From Mesoflavibacter profundi (GTDB lineage Bacteria > Bacteroidota > Bacteroidia > Flavobacteriales > Flavobacteriaceae): DNA of 64,000 nucleotides. The stretch lies in assembly GCF_014764305.1 (NCBI RefSeq), contig NZ_CP061703.1:62001-126000 (forward strand), read 5' to 3'. This document shows, piece by piece, positions 1 through 8,576 of the stretch; position 1 is the stretch's first letter; every line of letters starts with the position of its first letter. Both the position numbers and the translations under genes were made by a program. The notes under the pieces are model-generated. The model worked only from the letters and a program-made list of their open reading frames with translations, did no database searches and was not told the DNA's origin.

Positions 1-592
1 CTAATCGTTTTTCTAACTTTTCTTCTTCGGTTAATTGCCAATCAATTTCTGTCTTTTTAAGTTTTGAAGTCGCATGTTGTAAAATAATTGCAGCACTTAC
101 TGAAATATTCAAACTTTCGGTAAAACCAACCATTGGTATTTTTAAAAAACAATCTGCTTGCTGTATAACCTCGTCAGACAAACCTTCGGTTTCTCTTCCA
201 AAGAAAAAGCACGACTTTTTAGTAACATCAAAGTCATATAAATCACAATCCTCTGCATGTGGTGTCGTTGCAACTATTTGATAACCTTTAGCTTTTAGAT
301 TAGAAATACAATCTTTTACAGAATGAAATCTATTTAAATCTACCCATTTTTGTGCGCCCATTGCAATTTCTCTGTCAATACGTTTAGTATTAACTTCTTC
401 AACAATATTAACCTCTTGTACACCAAAAACATCGCAACTTCTTATAACTGCACTTGTATTATGTAATTGATAAACATCTTCTGTTGCAACGGTAAAATGT
501 TTTGTTCGTTGGTCTAAAACGCTATTAAAACGCTGTAAACGCTTTGCGGTTAAATAGCTTTCTAAATGGTTTAAAAGTTTTATATCTATCAT
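1..592 (-). CDS. trmH: tRNA/rRNA 2'-O-methyltransferase, TrmH (SpoU) family, partial
   Basis: Likely tRNA guanosine-18 2'-O-methyltransferase of the SPOUT (knotted SAM-binding) class. The ATG at 592 is in the window; about 197 residues are visible and the C-terminus is cut off by the left edge (family length is about 230). The SpoU motifs are all visible: N45 and R51 in the first, GRETEGLSDE near residue 130 in the second, and IPMVGFTESLNISVSAA near residues 148-164 in the third. The protein starts directly with the helical TrmH-type N-terminus and has no L30e-like domain as in RlmB, which favours a tRNA substrate. It is divergent from the sirtuin gene with only 37 bp between the two starts. 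RlmB or another SpoU methylase remains possible. Confidence 0.82.
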   Translation of the reverse strand, partial: MIDIKLLNHLESYLTAKRLQRFNSVLDQRTKHFTVATEDVYQLHNTSAVIRSCDVFGVQEVNIVEEVNTKRIDREIAMGAQKWVDLNRFHSVKDCISNLKAKGYQIVATTPHAEDCDLYDFDVTKKSCFFFGRETEGLSDEVIQQADCFLKIPMVGFTESLNISVSAAIILQHATSKLKKTEIDWQLTEEEKLEKRL

Positions 593-598
593 AGTTTT

Positions 599-606
599 CA
601 AATATA
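599..606 (-). promoter_or_regulatory. Candidate -7 element for trmH
   Basis: On the minus strand this reads TATATTTG, an exact match to the Bacteroidetes -7 consensus TAnnTTTG. It lies 7 bp before the trmH start, so the transcript would have almost no leader. No clear TTG is seen at -33. Confidence 0.4.
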
Positions 607-629
607 ATTTAAAATAGTAATTTGCTAAA

Positions 630-1307
630 ATGAAAACACATTTAGTCGTATTAACTGGCGCAGGAATGAGCGCAGAAAGTGGTTTAAAAACCTTTAGAGA
701 TGAAAACGGGCTTTGGGAAGGACATGATGTTATGCAAGTTGCTTCGCCGCAAGGATTTGCAAATAATCCAGATTTGGTTTTAGAGTTTTACAACCAACGT
801 CGTAGACAATTAAAAACCGTACAACCCAATAATGCGCATCTTACTTTAGCACAGTTAGAAAATGAGTTTAAAATTTCTATAATTACTCAAAATGTTGACG
901 ATTTGCATGAACGTGCTGGCAGCAGTAATGTTACACATTTACATGGCGAATTGTTTAAAGCTAGAAATATAGAAAATAATGAATCTGTTATTGATTGGAC
1001 AGAAGATATTATTGTAGGTACAAAAGATAAAAATGGCATACAATTACGTCCACATATTGTATGGTTTGGCGAAGATGTACCTTTAATTAATAAAGCCATT
1101 TCTATTTGCGAAACAGCAGATATTCTATTAATAATTGGTACCTCTTTACAGGTTTATCCTGCTGCAAACTTAATGCATTATGTACCACAAAACACACCTT
1201 CTTTTTACATAGATCCTAATCCAAATATTAGAAGTACACATTCGCTTAAAGTGATTTCTAAAACAGCTACAAATGGAATTAAGGATTTTATAACTATGGT
1301 TAAATAA
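630..1307 (+). CDS. cobB: Sir2-family NAD-dependent protein deacylase (CobB/SIRT5-like)
   Basis: NAD-dependent protein-lysine deacylase, 225 residues, cytoplasmic. The NAD-binding motif GAGMSAESGLKTFRD is at residues 10-24, TQNVDDLHERAG at 86-97, the catalytic His is H105 in HLHGE, and GTSLQVYPAANL lies in the C-terminal Rossmann part. Y54 and R57 form the Y-x-x-R pair that marks class III (SIRT5-like) sirtuins, which prefer succinyl or malonyl groups. Oddly, the segment between H105 and RPHIVWFGE, where the two zinc cysteine pairs normally sit, contains no cysteine. The gene is convergent with the ABC-F gene with zero bases between the two stop codons. Family assignment is firm; acyl preference is inferred from the Y/R pair. 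Confidence 0.92.
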   Translation: MKTHLVVLTGAGMSAESGLKTFRDENGLWEGHDVMQVASPQGFANNPDLVLEFYNQRRRQLKTVQPNNAHLTLAQLENEFKISIITQNVDDLHERAGSSNVTHLHGELFKARNIENNESVIDWTEDIIVGTKDKNGIQLRPHIVWFGEDVPLINKAISICETADILLIIGTSLQVYPAANLMHYVPQNTPSFYIDPNPNIRSTHSLKVISKTATNGIKDFITMVK

Positions 1308-2945
1308 TTATTTAGATAAGTTTATTTCGGCTATATTTTTTATTCGATTTCTTTCTAAGAAAGCATCTATAGTTTCAAAATGTTCTATGACTCTTTGGTC
1401 TTTAAATTCGAAAACTTTTTTGGATAAACCTTGTAAAAAGTCACGATCATGAGATACTAAAATTAGTGTACCATCAAATTCTAATAATGCTTCTTTTAAT
1501 ACATCTTTAGATTTAAGATCTAAATGATTTGTAGGCTCGTCTAAGATTAACAAGTTTACTGGCTCTAAAAGTAATTTAACCATTGCTAATCTAGTTTTTT
1601 CTCCACCAGATAAAACACTTACTTTTTTATCAATATCATCGCCACTAAACATAAAACGACCTAAAATATTTTTTATTTGCGTTCTTATATCGCCTTGTGC
1701 TACTTCGTCTACTGTTTGAAAAATAGTTAAATCCTCATCCAATAATGCTGCTTGGTTTTGAGCAAAATAACCCACTTTTACATTGTGTCCTAATTGGCAA
1801 TCACCTTCTACTTCTATTTGATTTAAGATGGCTTTTATCATAGTAGACTTACCTTCACCATTTCTACCAACAAAACACACTTTTTCACCTCTTGCAATAG
1901 ACATATTAGCATTTTTAAATACTACTTTATCTTCGTAAGATTTAGATACATCTTTTACAGTTACAGGATAATCTCCAGATCTTGGTGCTGGCGGAAAACG
2001 AAGTTTTAAAGAAGAATTATCTATTTCGTCAATTTCAATAATTTCTAATTTTTCAAGCATACGCTCGCGTGAAGCAACTTGATTGGTTTTAGAATAGGTG
2101 CCTTTAAAACGCTCTATAAAAGCCATATTATCGGCTATAAATTTTTGCTGTTCTTGATAGGCTTTTAATTGATGACTACGTCTATCTGCACGCAATTGTA
2201 GGTAATGCGAATAGTTGGCTTTATAATCGTAAATACGTCCCATTGTAACTTCTATGGTACGATTGGTAATGTTATCAATAAAAGCTTTATCATGAGAGAT
2301 GACCATTACCGCATTGGCTTTATTAACTAAAAAATCTTCTAGCCAAATTACAGACTCTATATCTATGTGGTTAGTTGGCTCGTCTAATAAAATTAAATCT
2401 GGTTTTTGAAGTAAGATTTTTGCTAATTCTATACGCATTCTCCATCCACCAGAAAACTCGCTAGTTTGGCGTGTAAAATCTTCTGGTTTAAATCCAAGAC
2501 CTTTTAAAGCTTTTTCGACTTCGGCATCATAATTTACATCTTCTAAAGCATAGTATTTTTCGCCTAAATCTGAAACTTGCTCTATAATAGACATATACTC
2601 ATCACTTTCGTAATCTGTTCTAGTTTCTAATGCTTTGTTAAACTGTTCCATTTGATCTCGCATTTCAAAAACATGTTTAAAAGCTTTTGCTGCTTCTTCA
2701 AAAACAGTACAATCATCTTCTGTTAAAAGATGCTGAGGTAAATATGCTATTACAGTTTCTTTTGGTGATCTAACATGACCTCTAGCTGGGTTTTGTACGC
2801 CAGCTACAATCTTCATCATTGTAGATTTACCTGCGCCATTTTTACCCATTAAAGCAATTTTATCGGTTGGATTAATTACAAAAGACACATCTTTGAATAA
2901 CGTTGTACCACTAAATTCTACCGCTAAATTATCTACTGAAATCAT
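1308..2945 (-). CDS. ABC-F family ATPase (translation factor type)
   Basis: Soluble ABC-F protein of 545 residues with two ATP-binding cassettes and no membrane segments; members act on the ribosome (EttA, YbiT, Uup types). The first Walker A is GKNGAGKST at residues 34-42 with a degenerate signature FSGGW; the second cassette has GRNGEGKST and signature LSGGEKT. Both Walker B segments end in LDEPTNH, the ABC-F hallmark. The charged interdomain linker (about residues 240-310, with the FIERFKGTYSK region) is present. Length and the lack of a long C-terminal coiled coil fit YbiT/EttA better than Uup. Nothing suggests antibiotic resistance. Its stop abuts that of the sirtuin gene. Confidence 0.9.
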   Translation of the reverse strand: MISVDNLAVEFSGTTLFKDVSFVINPTDKIALMGKNGAGKSTMMKIVAGVQNPARGHVRSPKETVIAYLPQHLLTEDDCTVFEEAAKAFKHVFEMRDQMEQFNKALETRTDYESDEYMSIIEQVSDLGEKYYALEDVNYDAEVEKALKGLGFKPEDFTRQTSEFSGGWRMRIELAKILLQKPDLILLDEPTNHIDIESVIWLEDFLVNKANAVMVISHDKAFIDNITNRTIEVTMGRIYDYKANYSHYLQLRADRRSHQLKAYQEQQKFIADNMAFIERFKGTYSKTNQVASRERMLEKLEIIEIDEIDNSSLKLRFPPAPRSGDYPVTVKDVSKSYEDKVVFKNANMSIARGEKVCFVGRNGEGKSTMIKAILNQIEVEGDCQLGHNVKVGYFAQNQAALLDEDLTIFQTVDEVAQGDIRTQIKNILGRFMFSGDDIDKKVSVLSGGEKTRLAMVKLLLEPVNLLILDEPTNHLDLKSKDVLKEALLEFDGTLILVSHDRDFLQGLSKKVFEFKDQRVIEHFETIDAFLERNRIKNIAEINLSK

Positions 2946-3009
2946 ATTTAATTACCCTTTATTTTGGGTTGCGAAAGTAATAAAAATCTAAAGTGAAGTG
3001 ATTATTTTT

Positions 3010-4245
3010 TTACTTATTCTTCTCTTCTATCCACTTACTCATGTACTTGTTACTTTGTAAGGTATGATGGGTTAACATTTGTCCTATAAAATTTTGTTGT
3101 CTATGCGCAACTAAATCTGCTTGTAGGTTTTCTATAGTCTCTATGGTGTCTTTTAAATATATATTTTTATCATATAGCGTATTTAAAATCATAAATCCAT
3201 TTTTTTGCTTACCTCGCCAATAAATTTTATTGGTATACAATTCTATTGCATGTTTAGCAAATTGTTCTGGATCGTCTGCTATAAACGCATTAGTGTCTCT
3301 AATTGTGCCATACATTCCTTCTGCTCCTATCGTAGTTGTAATACATGGTGTACCATTTTGCATAGCGTCTATTAGTTTTCCTTTTAATCCTGCTCCAAAT
3401 CTTAATGGAGCTAATAAAACTTTTGCATTTTTTACAACTTCGGATACATTATCTGTATAGCCTTTAATTAAAAACCCTTGATGTTTATCTTCCAATTGTT
3501 TATGTTTTTGTGCTGCATAAGCACCATAAATATGCATTTGTGCATCTGGTAATTTTTGCCTAATTATTGGCCATATTTCAGATTTTAAAAAACCTATGGC
3601 ATCTGTATTAGGCTCATGTAAAAAATTACCTATAGTAATAAAGTTGGCTCTTTCTTTAAAATTAGGCACAGCTTTTTGCACCTCTATTGAAATTGGATCC
3701 AGCAAGAATGGTAAATAATGTAATAGATTTGGTTTTATACCAAATTGTGTGATTAAAATATCTTGTTCTACTTGAGAAATAATAAAAGTTAAATCACATC
3801 TTAATATACTTGCAATCTCTCTTTTTGCGTAATCGTTTTGGAGGTAAGAAATATCAAAAAAAGCGTTATTTTTTAATGCTTCGTGCCTTCCTTTTCGTAA
3901 AAAATGTAAATCTTCTGTATCTAATATTTTAAATGCATTTGAGCATTGTTGTGATACACGCCATCCAAATTGTTCTTCGGTCATGAAGCGATCAAACATG
4001 ACTACGCTTGGATTTAATTTTTTTATAAAAGTATCAAAACTAGAATGGTTTAATTGTATAGTTTCTGTTTTGACTTTTATAGATTTTAAATCAAATGCAT
4101 TTTCTGTTTTTACACAGGTTGTTGCAAATGTAATCTCATAATTTGCTTTTAAAAACATATTAATGAGTTGTAACATCCTACTTCCTGCTGCAGAACTGTT
4201 TGGTTCTGGCCATACAAAACCAATGATTAAGAGGGATTTTTTCAA
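3010..4245 (-). CDS. Glycosyltransferase, GT4-like
   Basis: Predicted GT-B fold glycosyltransferase of 411 residues, probably transferring a sugar in surface polysaccharide or glycolipid assembly; donor and acceptor cannot be read from the sequence. The N-terminus has the typical opening FVWPEPNSSAAGSRML. The C-terminal half carries IGNFLHEPNTDAI, then a GAY strand end, and the donor-site segment LAPLRFGAGLKGKLIDAM followed by GTPCITTTIGAEGM, matching the GT4 nucleotide-sugar region. No membrane segment is evident. It lies 25 bp downstream of the haem-binding protein gene on the same strand and is probably co-transcribed with it, although no functional link is obvious. Confidence 0.82.
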   Translation of the reverse strand: MKKSLLIIGFVWPEPNSSAAGSRMLQLINMFLKANYEITFATTCVKTENAFDLKSIKVKTETIQLNHSSFDTFIKKLNPSVVMFDRFMTEEQFGWRVSQQCSNAFKILDTEDLHFLRKGRHEALKNNAFFDISYLQNDYAKREIASILRCDLTFIISQVEQDILITQFGIKPNLLHYLPFLLDPISIEVQKAVPNFKERANFITIGNFLHEPNTDAIGFLKSEIWPIIRQKLPDAQMHIYGAYAAQKHKQLEDKHQGFLIKGYTDNVSEVVKNAKVLLAPLRFGAGLKGKLIDAMQNGTPCITTTIGAEGMYGTIRDTNAFIADDPEQFAKHAIELYTNKIYWRGKQKNGFMILNTLYDKNIYLKDTIETIENLQADLVAHRQQNFIGQMLTHHTLQSNKYMSKWIEEKNK

Positions 4246-4270
4246 ACTAATATATGGATTAATAGCAGGT

Positions 4271-4744
4271 TTATTCTGGTTTTGGAGCTAGAGAATAACC
4301 AATTCTTACTTTTTCTGCCCAATCTACGATAGCTTTTATTTGGCTATCGGTTAATTTGGCATCTGTATGTGTCCAAGTATAACTTGGTAAAGGCATATGT
4401 TTTTCTTCTACTTCTTCTATTAATTCTTCAAATTTATGGTCTTTTCTTTTTAACGAATAATCTTCCCATTTAGAAAAATCTAAATGTTTTTTACCATCAT
4501 TTACATGTTCTGCCATCCAATAATTTACTGGTGTAATCTTACTGTACCATGGATAATTTGTATGACTAGAATGACAATCAAAACATGCTGTTTTTAAAAT
4601 TGCTGTTACTTCTTGATTAGGTTTAGTCTCATTTAAAAACGCTGTTAAATCTTCTGTGTTTCCTTGGTTTTTTTCTGGTGAAAAGAATTGAGCTATAACA
4701 ACTATTACTAATAACGCTAAAAGAATTTTCTTTACTAATTTCAT
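4271..4744 (-). CDS. Haem-binding domain protein (periplasmic, CxxCH)
   Basis: Small protein of 157 residues with an N-terminal hydrophobic segment (residues 5-20) that would export or anchor it in the periplasm. It has a single c-type haem site, C54-F-D-C57-H58, followed by the NYPWYSKITPVNYW stretch typical of the 'haem-binding domain' family (the PF14376 type), in which a Tyr-Pro-Trp-Tyr motif follows the CxxCH. It is first in a two-gene unit with the glycosyltransferase and divergent from the helical-repeat gene, with 36 bp between starts. The role is unknown; proteins of this type are often encoded near other envelope redox proteins. Confidence 0.85.
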   Translation of the reverse strand: MKLVKKILLALLVIVVIAQFFSPEKNQGNTEDLTAFLNETKPNQEVTAILKTACFDCHSSHTNYPWYSKITPVNYWMAEHVNDGKKHLDFSKWEDYSLKRKDHKFEELIEEVEEKHMPLPSYTWTHTDAKLTDSQIKAIVDWAEKVRIGYSLAPKPE

Positions 4745-4751
4745 TTTTTTC

Positions 4752-4759
4752 TAACTTTA
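4752..4759 (+). promoter_or_regulatory. Candidate -7 element for the 4781 gene
   Basis: TAACTTTA differs from TAnnTTTG at the last base only. It lies 21 bp before the TTG start, in a 36-bp gap that must also hold the control region of the divergent haem-binding gene. Confidence 0.3.
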
Positions 4760-4780
4760 AAGTTTAAAAATAAGAAATCT

Positions 4781-5350
4781 TTGACTACACAACAGCTTTA
4801 CGAAGAATTAAATTATGTAAACCATTCTAGAGAAAAACGATTGTTTTACGCCAATATGGTAATTAGTGATACGTCTTTAATGGATCAACTAATAGATATT
4901 TTAATGCTTGTAGACGACAAAGTATCGCCAAGAGCTGCTTGGGTTTTAGAGTTTGTTTGTAAAGAAAATCTAGATGTAATTATACCCTTTTTAGATAAGT
5001 TTACTGCACAAATGCATAAGGTACATTTAGATTCGGCAGTTAGACCTATTGCTAAAATTTGCGAATATCTTGCTACTGCTTTTTACAGTAAACAGGAAAA
5101 CAAAATTAAAACCGCATTAACTAAAACGCATCAAGAACGCATTATAGAAGTTAGTTTTGATTATATGATTACAGATCAAAAAATTGCTCCTAAAGCTTAC
5201 GCAATGAACACATTATTTTTATTTGGGAAAGATTACGACTGGATACATCCAGAACTAATTTTAATTTTACAAAAGGATTTTAAAATGCAAAGCTCTGGTT
5301 TTAAAGCCAGAGCAAAACATATTTTAAAGAAGTTAAATACAAATTTATAA
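4781..5350 (+). CDS. Helical-repeat (HEAT-like) cytoplasmic protein
   Basis: 189-residue protein without signal peptide or membrane segment, apparently all alpha-helical. Segments such as LMDQLIDILMLVDDKVSPRA and the following helix pairs look like HEAT or armadillo-type repeats, suggesting a protein-binding scaffold. The start is a TTG at 4781: there is no ATG upstream in frame, and the first internal ATG (4856) would remove the first repeat. It shares its 3' end with the DUF1028 gene, the two convergent reading frames overlapping by 6 bp. Its nearness to purB may have led to it being called adenylosuccinate lyase elsewhere, but it has no residues of that enzyme. No function is proposed. Confidence 0.75.
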   Translation: MTTQQLYEELNYVNHSREKRLFYANMVISDTSLMDQLIDILMLVDDKVSPRAAWVLEFVCKENLDVIIPFLDKFTAQMHKVHLDSAVRPIAKICEYLATAFYSKQENKIKTALTKTHQERIIEVSFDYMITDQKIAPKAYAMNTLFLFGKDYDWIHPELILILQKDFKMQSSGFKARAKHILKKLNTNL

Positions 5351-6325
5351 TTGCATTACATGTTCTAATTCTTGCTTACTGATATTTAGCAATTTACTTT
5401 TTACCAATCTTGGTGTTAAGGTTTTCCAATTAGTTTCTTTTTTAAAAATTGATTTTAAGATTGGATAAGCCTTTTCAAATTCTTTATTATTTAGCAGGTT
5501 TATCGCGTACCAATACTTCATCTCTAAATTATCAGGAAATAATTTTTGAGCATTAAGGTAATAGGTTTCGGCAGCTTTAGAGTCGCCTTTTTCCATAGCC
5601 AAATCACCTTTATTCATAAAATCGTATGCTTTATGTATGGTTATCAATCGTTCTAATTCTTCAATAGGATTTTTATGATCTTCTACCCTTAAATCCATAA
5701 CAGTATCTTCCCAACTATTACCTGTAGCTTTTTCTTTTACAATTAACATAGCTGCACTTTGCTTACCTCTTATATCACCTTGTTCAGCTTCGGCTGCTTT
5801 CATTGCTGCAAGCATACGTTCGCTTAAATTTCCTTTAGTTGTATTAAACGCATTTGCCATAGCTTGCCAAACCGTGTTTTTAAGCATCATATTGGCTTGA
5901 ACCGAAAAGTTTTTTCCGTTTATATGTCCAGCTTCAGCAATACATAATTCTCCCGTATGTGTTGCAACTTCACCTTTTACATTTAAAAATGCAACTTGTC
6001 TATAAGCTTTACCTTCATCTTGATTAATCAATTTATCTAATGCCATTTTAGGTGACATATCTTGCGCCATTAATTCTAACCCTTTTGGTCCATAAGAAGG
6101 ATTTACTAAAGATTGCGTTGCAACAACACCAACACCAGCTTTACCATAAGTAACAACACTACCAACACTAAACCAATGACTTTGTACTGCAACACCAATA
6201 TCGCCTGTTACAGTATCTCTTGCAACAATTGAATATGTGTGCGTAAATGGTTGGGATTTTTTATAAGATTGCGCCGTCATGGTAATACTTATTAATGTAA
6301 ATAAAAGGGATTTTAAAATTTTCAT
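5345..6325 (-). CDS. Secreted DUF1028 protein with C-terminal TPR-like part
   Basis: 326 residues. A signal peptide (MKILKSLLFTLISITMTAQS) is followed by the DUF1028 core, recognised by HTYSIVARDTVTGDIGVAVQSHWFSVG with the following VVATQSLVNPSYGP. DUF1028 has an Ntn-hydrolase-like fold, so the family may be a hydrolase, but the substrate is not known. From about residue 230 there is a helical section (DFMNKGDLAMEKGDSKAAETYY, then a second repeat) that reads as two to three TPR motifs. The protein is probably periplasmic. It stands alone, convergent with the HEAT-like gene and divergent from purB. Confidence 0.85.
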   Translation of the reverse strand: MKILKSLLFTLISITMTAQSYKKSQPFTHTYSIVARDTVTGDIGVAVQSHWFSVGSVVTYGKAGVGVVATQSLVNPSYGPKGLELMAQDMSPKMALDKLINQDEGKAYRQVAFLNVKGEVATHTGELCIAEAGHINGKNFSVQANMMLKNTVWQAMANAFNTTKGNLSERMLAAMKAAEAEQGDIRGKQSAAMLIVKEKATGNSWEDTVMDLRVEDHKNPIEELERLITIHKAYDFMNKGDLAMEKGDSKAAETYYLNAQKLFPDNLEMKYWYAINLLNNKEFEKAYPILKSIFKKETNWKTLTPRLVKSKLLNISKQELEHVMQL

Positions 6326-6420
6326 CTAAATTAAGTTTTGTACTAAGATAATTAAAAATTACAGCTTAATAATTATCAAATTCTTAAACTATAAAACTTT
6401 AGTCTTCTCTATAAAAAACC

Positions 6421-6428
6421 TATATTTA
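6421..6428 (+). promoter_or_regulatory. Candidate -7 element for purB
   Basis: TATATTTA matches TAnnTTTG at seven of eight positions and sits 26 bp upstream of the purB ATG. Confidence 0.35.
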
Positions 6429-6454
6429 TGGCTTGTTAAAAAAACAACCAATTT

Positions 6455-7798
6455 ATGTCTTTAAGCCAATTAAATGCTATATCTCCTATAGATGGAAGAT
6501 ACCGAAGTAAAGTAGAAAAACTACAACATTATTTTTCTGAAGAAGCCTTAATTAAGTATCGTGTTCTTGTAGAAATTGAATACTTTATTGCGCTTTGCGA
6601 AGTACCATTACCTCAACTACAAACTATAGATCATTCTGTTTTTGAAGATTTAAGAGCTATTTATAAAAACTTTTGTGCAGAAGATGCACAAGCTATTAAG
6701 GATATAGAAAAAGTTACTAATCACGATGTAAAAGCTGTAGAGTATTTTATTAAAGAAAAATTTGATGCTTTAAATCTATCTGATTATAAAGAATTTATTC
6801 ATTTTGGATTAACATCTCAAGACATTAATAATACGGCAATACCTTTAAGCATTAAAGAAGCAATGAATGATGCTTATGTGCCAGAATATTTTAATGTTTT
6901 AAATGAATTAAAAAAATTAGCCGAAGATTGGAAAGATGTACCAATGCTAGCAAGAACGCATGGTCAACCTGCTTCTCCAACTAGGCTAGGTAAAGAAATT
7001 TTAGTATTTGTTGTAAGATTAGAAGAACAATTTAACCTGCTAAACGATATACCAAGTGCTGCTAAATTTGGTGGCGCTACTGGTAATTACAACGCGCACA
7101 AAGTTGCTTATCCAGCTATAGATTGGAAAGCTTTTGGTAGTAAATTTGTACAAGAAAAATTAGGTTTACAACACTCTTTTCCAACTACTCAAATAGAGCA
7201 TTATGATCATATGGCGGCTCTTTTTGATTGTTTAAAACGTATAAACACTATTATTATAGATTTAGATAGAGATATATGGACGTATGTATCTATGGATTAT
7301 TTTAAACAAAAAATTAAAAAAGGTGAAGTTGGTAGTAGCGCAATGCCACATAAAGTAAATCCTATAGACTTTGAAAACTCTGAAGGTAACTTAGGAATTG
7401 CCAATGCTATTTTTGAACATTTATCTTCAAAATTACCAGTATCTAGATTACAACGTGACTTAACTGATAGTACGGTTTTACGTAATGTTGGTGTACCTTT
7501 TGGACATACATTAATTGGCTTTGCTTCTACTTTAAAAGGTTTAGGTAAATTATTACTTAATGAAAGTAAATTTAAAACCGATCTTGAAAATAATTGGGCT
7601 GTAGTTGCAGAAGCTATTCAAACAATATTAAGACGTGAAGGTTATCCTAATCCTTATGAAGCTTTAAAAGGATTAACAAGAACTAACGAAACTATTAACC
7701 AAAACTCTATTTCTAATTTTATTGATACCTTAGAGGTTTCTGATACAATAAAAGATGAATTAAAAGCTATAACACCAAGTAATTATACTGGTATTTAA
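6455..7798 (+). CDS. purB: Adenylosuccinate lyase
   Basis: Homotetrameric fumarase/aspartase-superfamily lyase acting twice in purine synthesis: it cleaves SAICAR to AICAR plus fumarate and adenylosuccinate to AMP plus fumarate. Length is 447 residues, close to the E. coli enzyme. Visible motifs are TSQDINNTA near residue 120, the catalytic-His segment ARTHGQPASPT near 168, and the superfamily signature GSSAMPHKVNP near 292-302, whose loop carries the catalytic serine. It is followed after 2 bp by a 55-codon membrane-protein gene and then a terminator, so the two are probably one transcript. purL lies about 47 kb away in this window, so the purine genes are scattered. Confidence 0.97.
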   Translation: MSLSQLNAISPIDGRYRSKVEKLQHYFSEEALIKYRVLVEIEYFIALCEVPLPQLQTIDHSVFEDLRAIYKNFCAEDAQAIKDIEKVTNHDVKAVEYFIKEKFDALNLSDYKEFIHFGLTSQDINNTAIPLSIKEAMNDAYVPEYFNVLNELKKLAEDWKDVPMLARTHGQPASPTRLGKEILVFVVRLEEQFNLLNDIPSAAKFGGATGNYNAHKVAYPAIDWKAFGSKFVQEKLGLQHSFPTTQIEHYDHMAALFDCLKRINTIIIDLDRDIWTYVSMDYFKQKIKKGEVGSSAMPHKVNPIDFENSEGNLGIANAIFEHLSSKLPVSRLQRDLTDSTVLRNVGVPFGHTLIGFASTLKGLGKLLLNESKFKTDLENNWAVVAEAIQTILRREGYPNPYEALKGLTRTNETINQNSISNFIDTLEVSDTIKDELKAITPSNYTGI

Positions 7799-7800
7799 TT

Positions 7801-7968
7801 ATGTTAAAAGATAAAACAGCATTATTTATAACAGGTCTAACCTTATTTATTTTTTTTGTTGCTGGACTTTTTAATTTTTTAGAAAATCCAATAGTCATTA
7901 CTGTTTTAATTTTACTGTTTATGTTAACTATTATTAATCTGTTTTTAGTTAATAAAGACAAGATGTAA
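7801..7968 (+). CDS. Small two-helix membrane protein
   Basis: A 55-codon frame begins with ATG 2 bp after the purB stop and ends just before the terminator. It has a short charged N-terminus (MLKDK), two hydrophobic segments (about residues 7-24 and 30-50) separated by NFLENP, and a lysine-rich tail (NKDKM). The close spacing to purB, the full-length hydrophobic composition and the terminator directly after it support a real gene translated from the purB message. No family is recognised. Confidence 0.6.
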   Translation: MLKDKTALFITGLTLFIFFVAGLFNFLENPIVITVLILLFMLTIINLFLVNKDKM

Positions 7969-7975
7969 CACTATA

Positions 7976-8007
7976 AAAAAAGGCTTATCAAACGATAAGC
8001 CTTTTTA
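7976..8007. terminator. Bidirectional hairpin terminator
   Basis: A perfect stem of GGCTTATC with GATAAGCC around an AAAC loop is flanked by A and T runs on the two sides. It can end the purB unit on the plus strand and the DUF4252 operon on the minus strand. Confidence 0.85.
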
Positions 8008-8028
8008 ATTAACATTTAACTTTACTAA

Positions 8029-8571
8029 TTATTTAAAGTATTCAAATAATTGATTAAGTTGAGTACCATCTACATCTGCATTTTGAATCTCAGTCACTAG
8101 TTTTACTAATTGTTCTGGTTTCATGTTATCGCCAAGTACACGAACTACAGAAAATCCCATAGTTTTAGAGTTTGCTAAAATTAAAAACTCGTCTACTGTA
8201 TCATCATTTCCAATGGTATTTATTTTAAAGCTAATGCCGTTATCTTTAAACTCCATTAACTCTTCATACTTTTCATTTTTAAAAACCTTTTTTGCTTTAT
8301 CTAATTCGGTTTGATAAGCTGGAAGATTTTCGTCATTAATTCTATAAGCTAACACATCTAATTTATGTATAGAATTATAAGCTTCTTCTTGTTCTTTAGT
8401 TAAATTAACTTTAGAAAGGTCTATTAGTTTTGCAGATACATCTAAGGATAAATACTCTGGTAATTCTTGATGGTCTACAAAATAGGTTTGTATAGAATTT
8501 TGATCTTTACAACTTACCAAGGTTATAGTTAATAAAAGAAGACTTATTACTGTTTTTAACTTAAAATACAT
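8029..8571 (-). CDS. DUF4252 lipoprotein
   Basis: 180 residues with a lipoprotein signal: hydrophobic segment then TLVSCK, lipidated Cys at C21. The remainder matches DUF4252 in style (SLDVSAKLIDLSKV, then a mixed alpha/beta domain ending QNADVDGTQLNQL). It is the last gene of the sigma / anti-sigma / DUF4252 / DUF4252 operon, 5 bp behind the preceding gene. The family has no established biochemical function; its position downstream of an ECF sigma and anti-sigma suggests that it is a target of that sigma or part of its envelope-sensing module. Confidence 0.82.
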   Translation of the reverse strand: MYFKLKTVISLLLLTITLVSCKDQNSIQTYFVDHQELPEYLSLDVSAKLIDLSKVNLTKEQEEAYNSIHKLDVLAYRINDENLPAYQTELDKAKKVFKNEKYEELMEFKDNGISFKINTIGNDDTVDEFLILANSKTMGFSVVRVLGDNMKPEQLVKLVTEIQNADVDGTQLNQLFEYFK

Positions 8572-8576
8572 AAGTC

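Noticed and set aside
1308-2945. Antibiotic-resistance type ABC-F
   Set aside because: The linker is of normal housekeeping length and the protein resembles YbiT/EttA; no resistance gene context is present.
4781-5350. Second adenylosuccinate lyase or fragment
   Set aside because: None of the lyase motifs (SSxMPxKxN, THGQPA) occur; the sequence reads as helical repeats.
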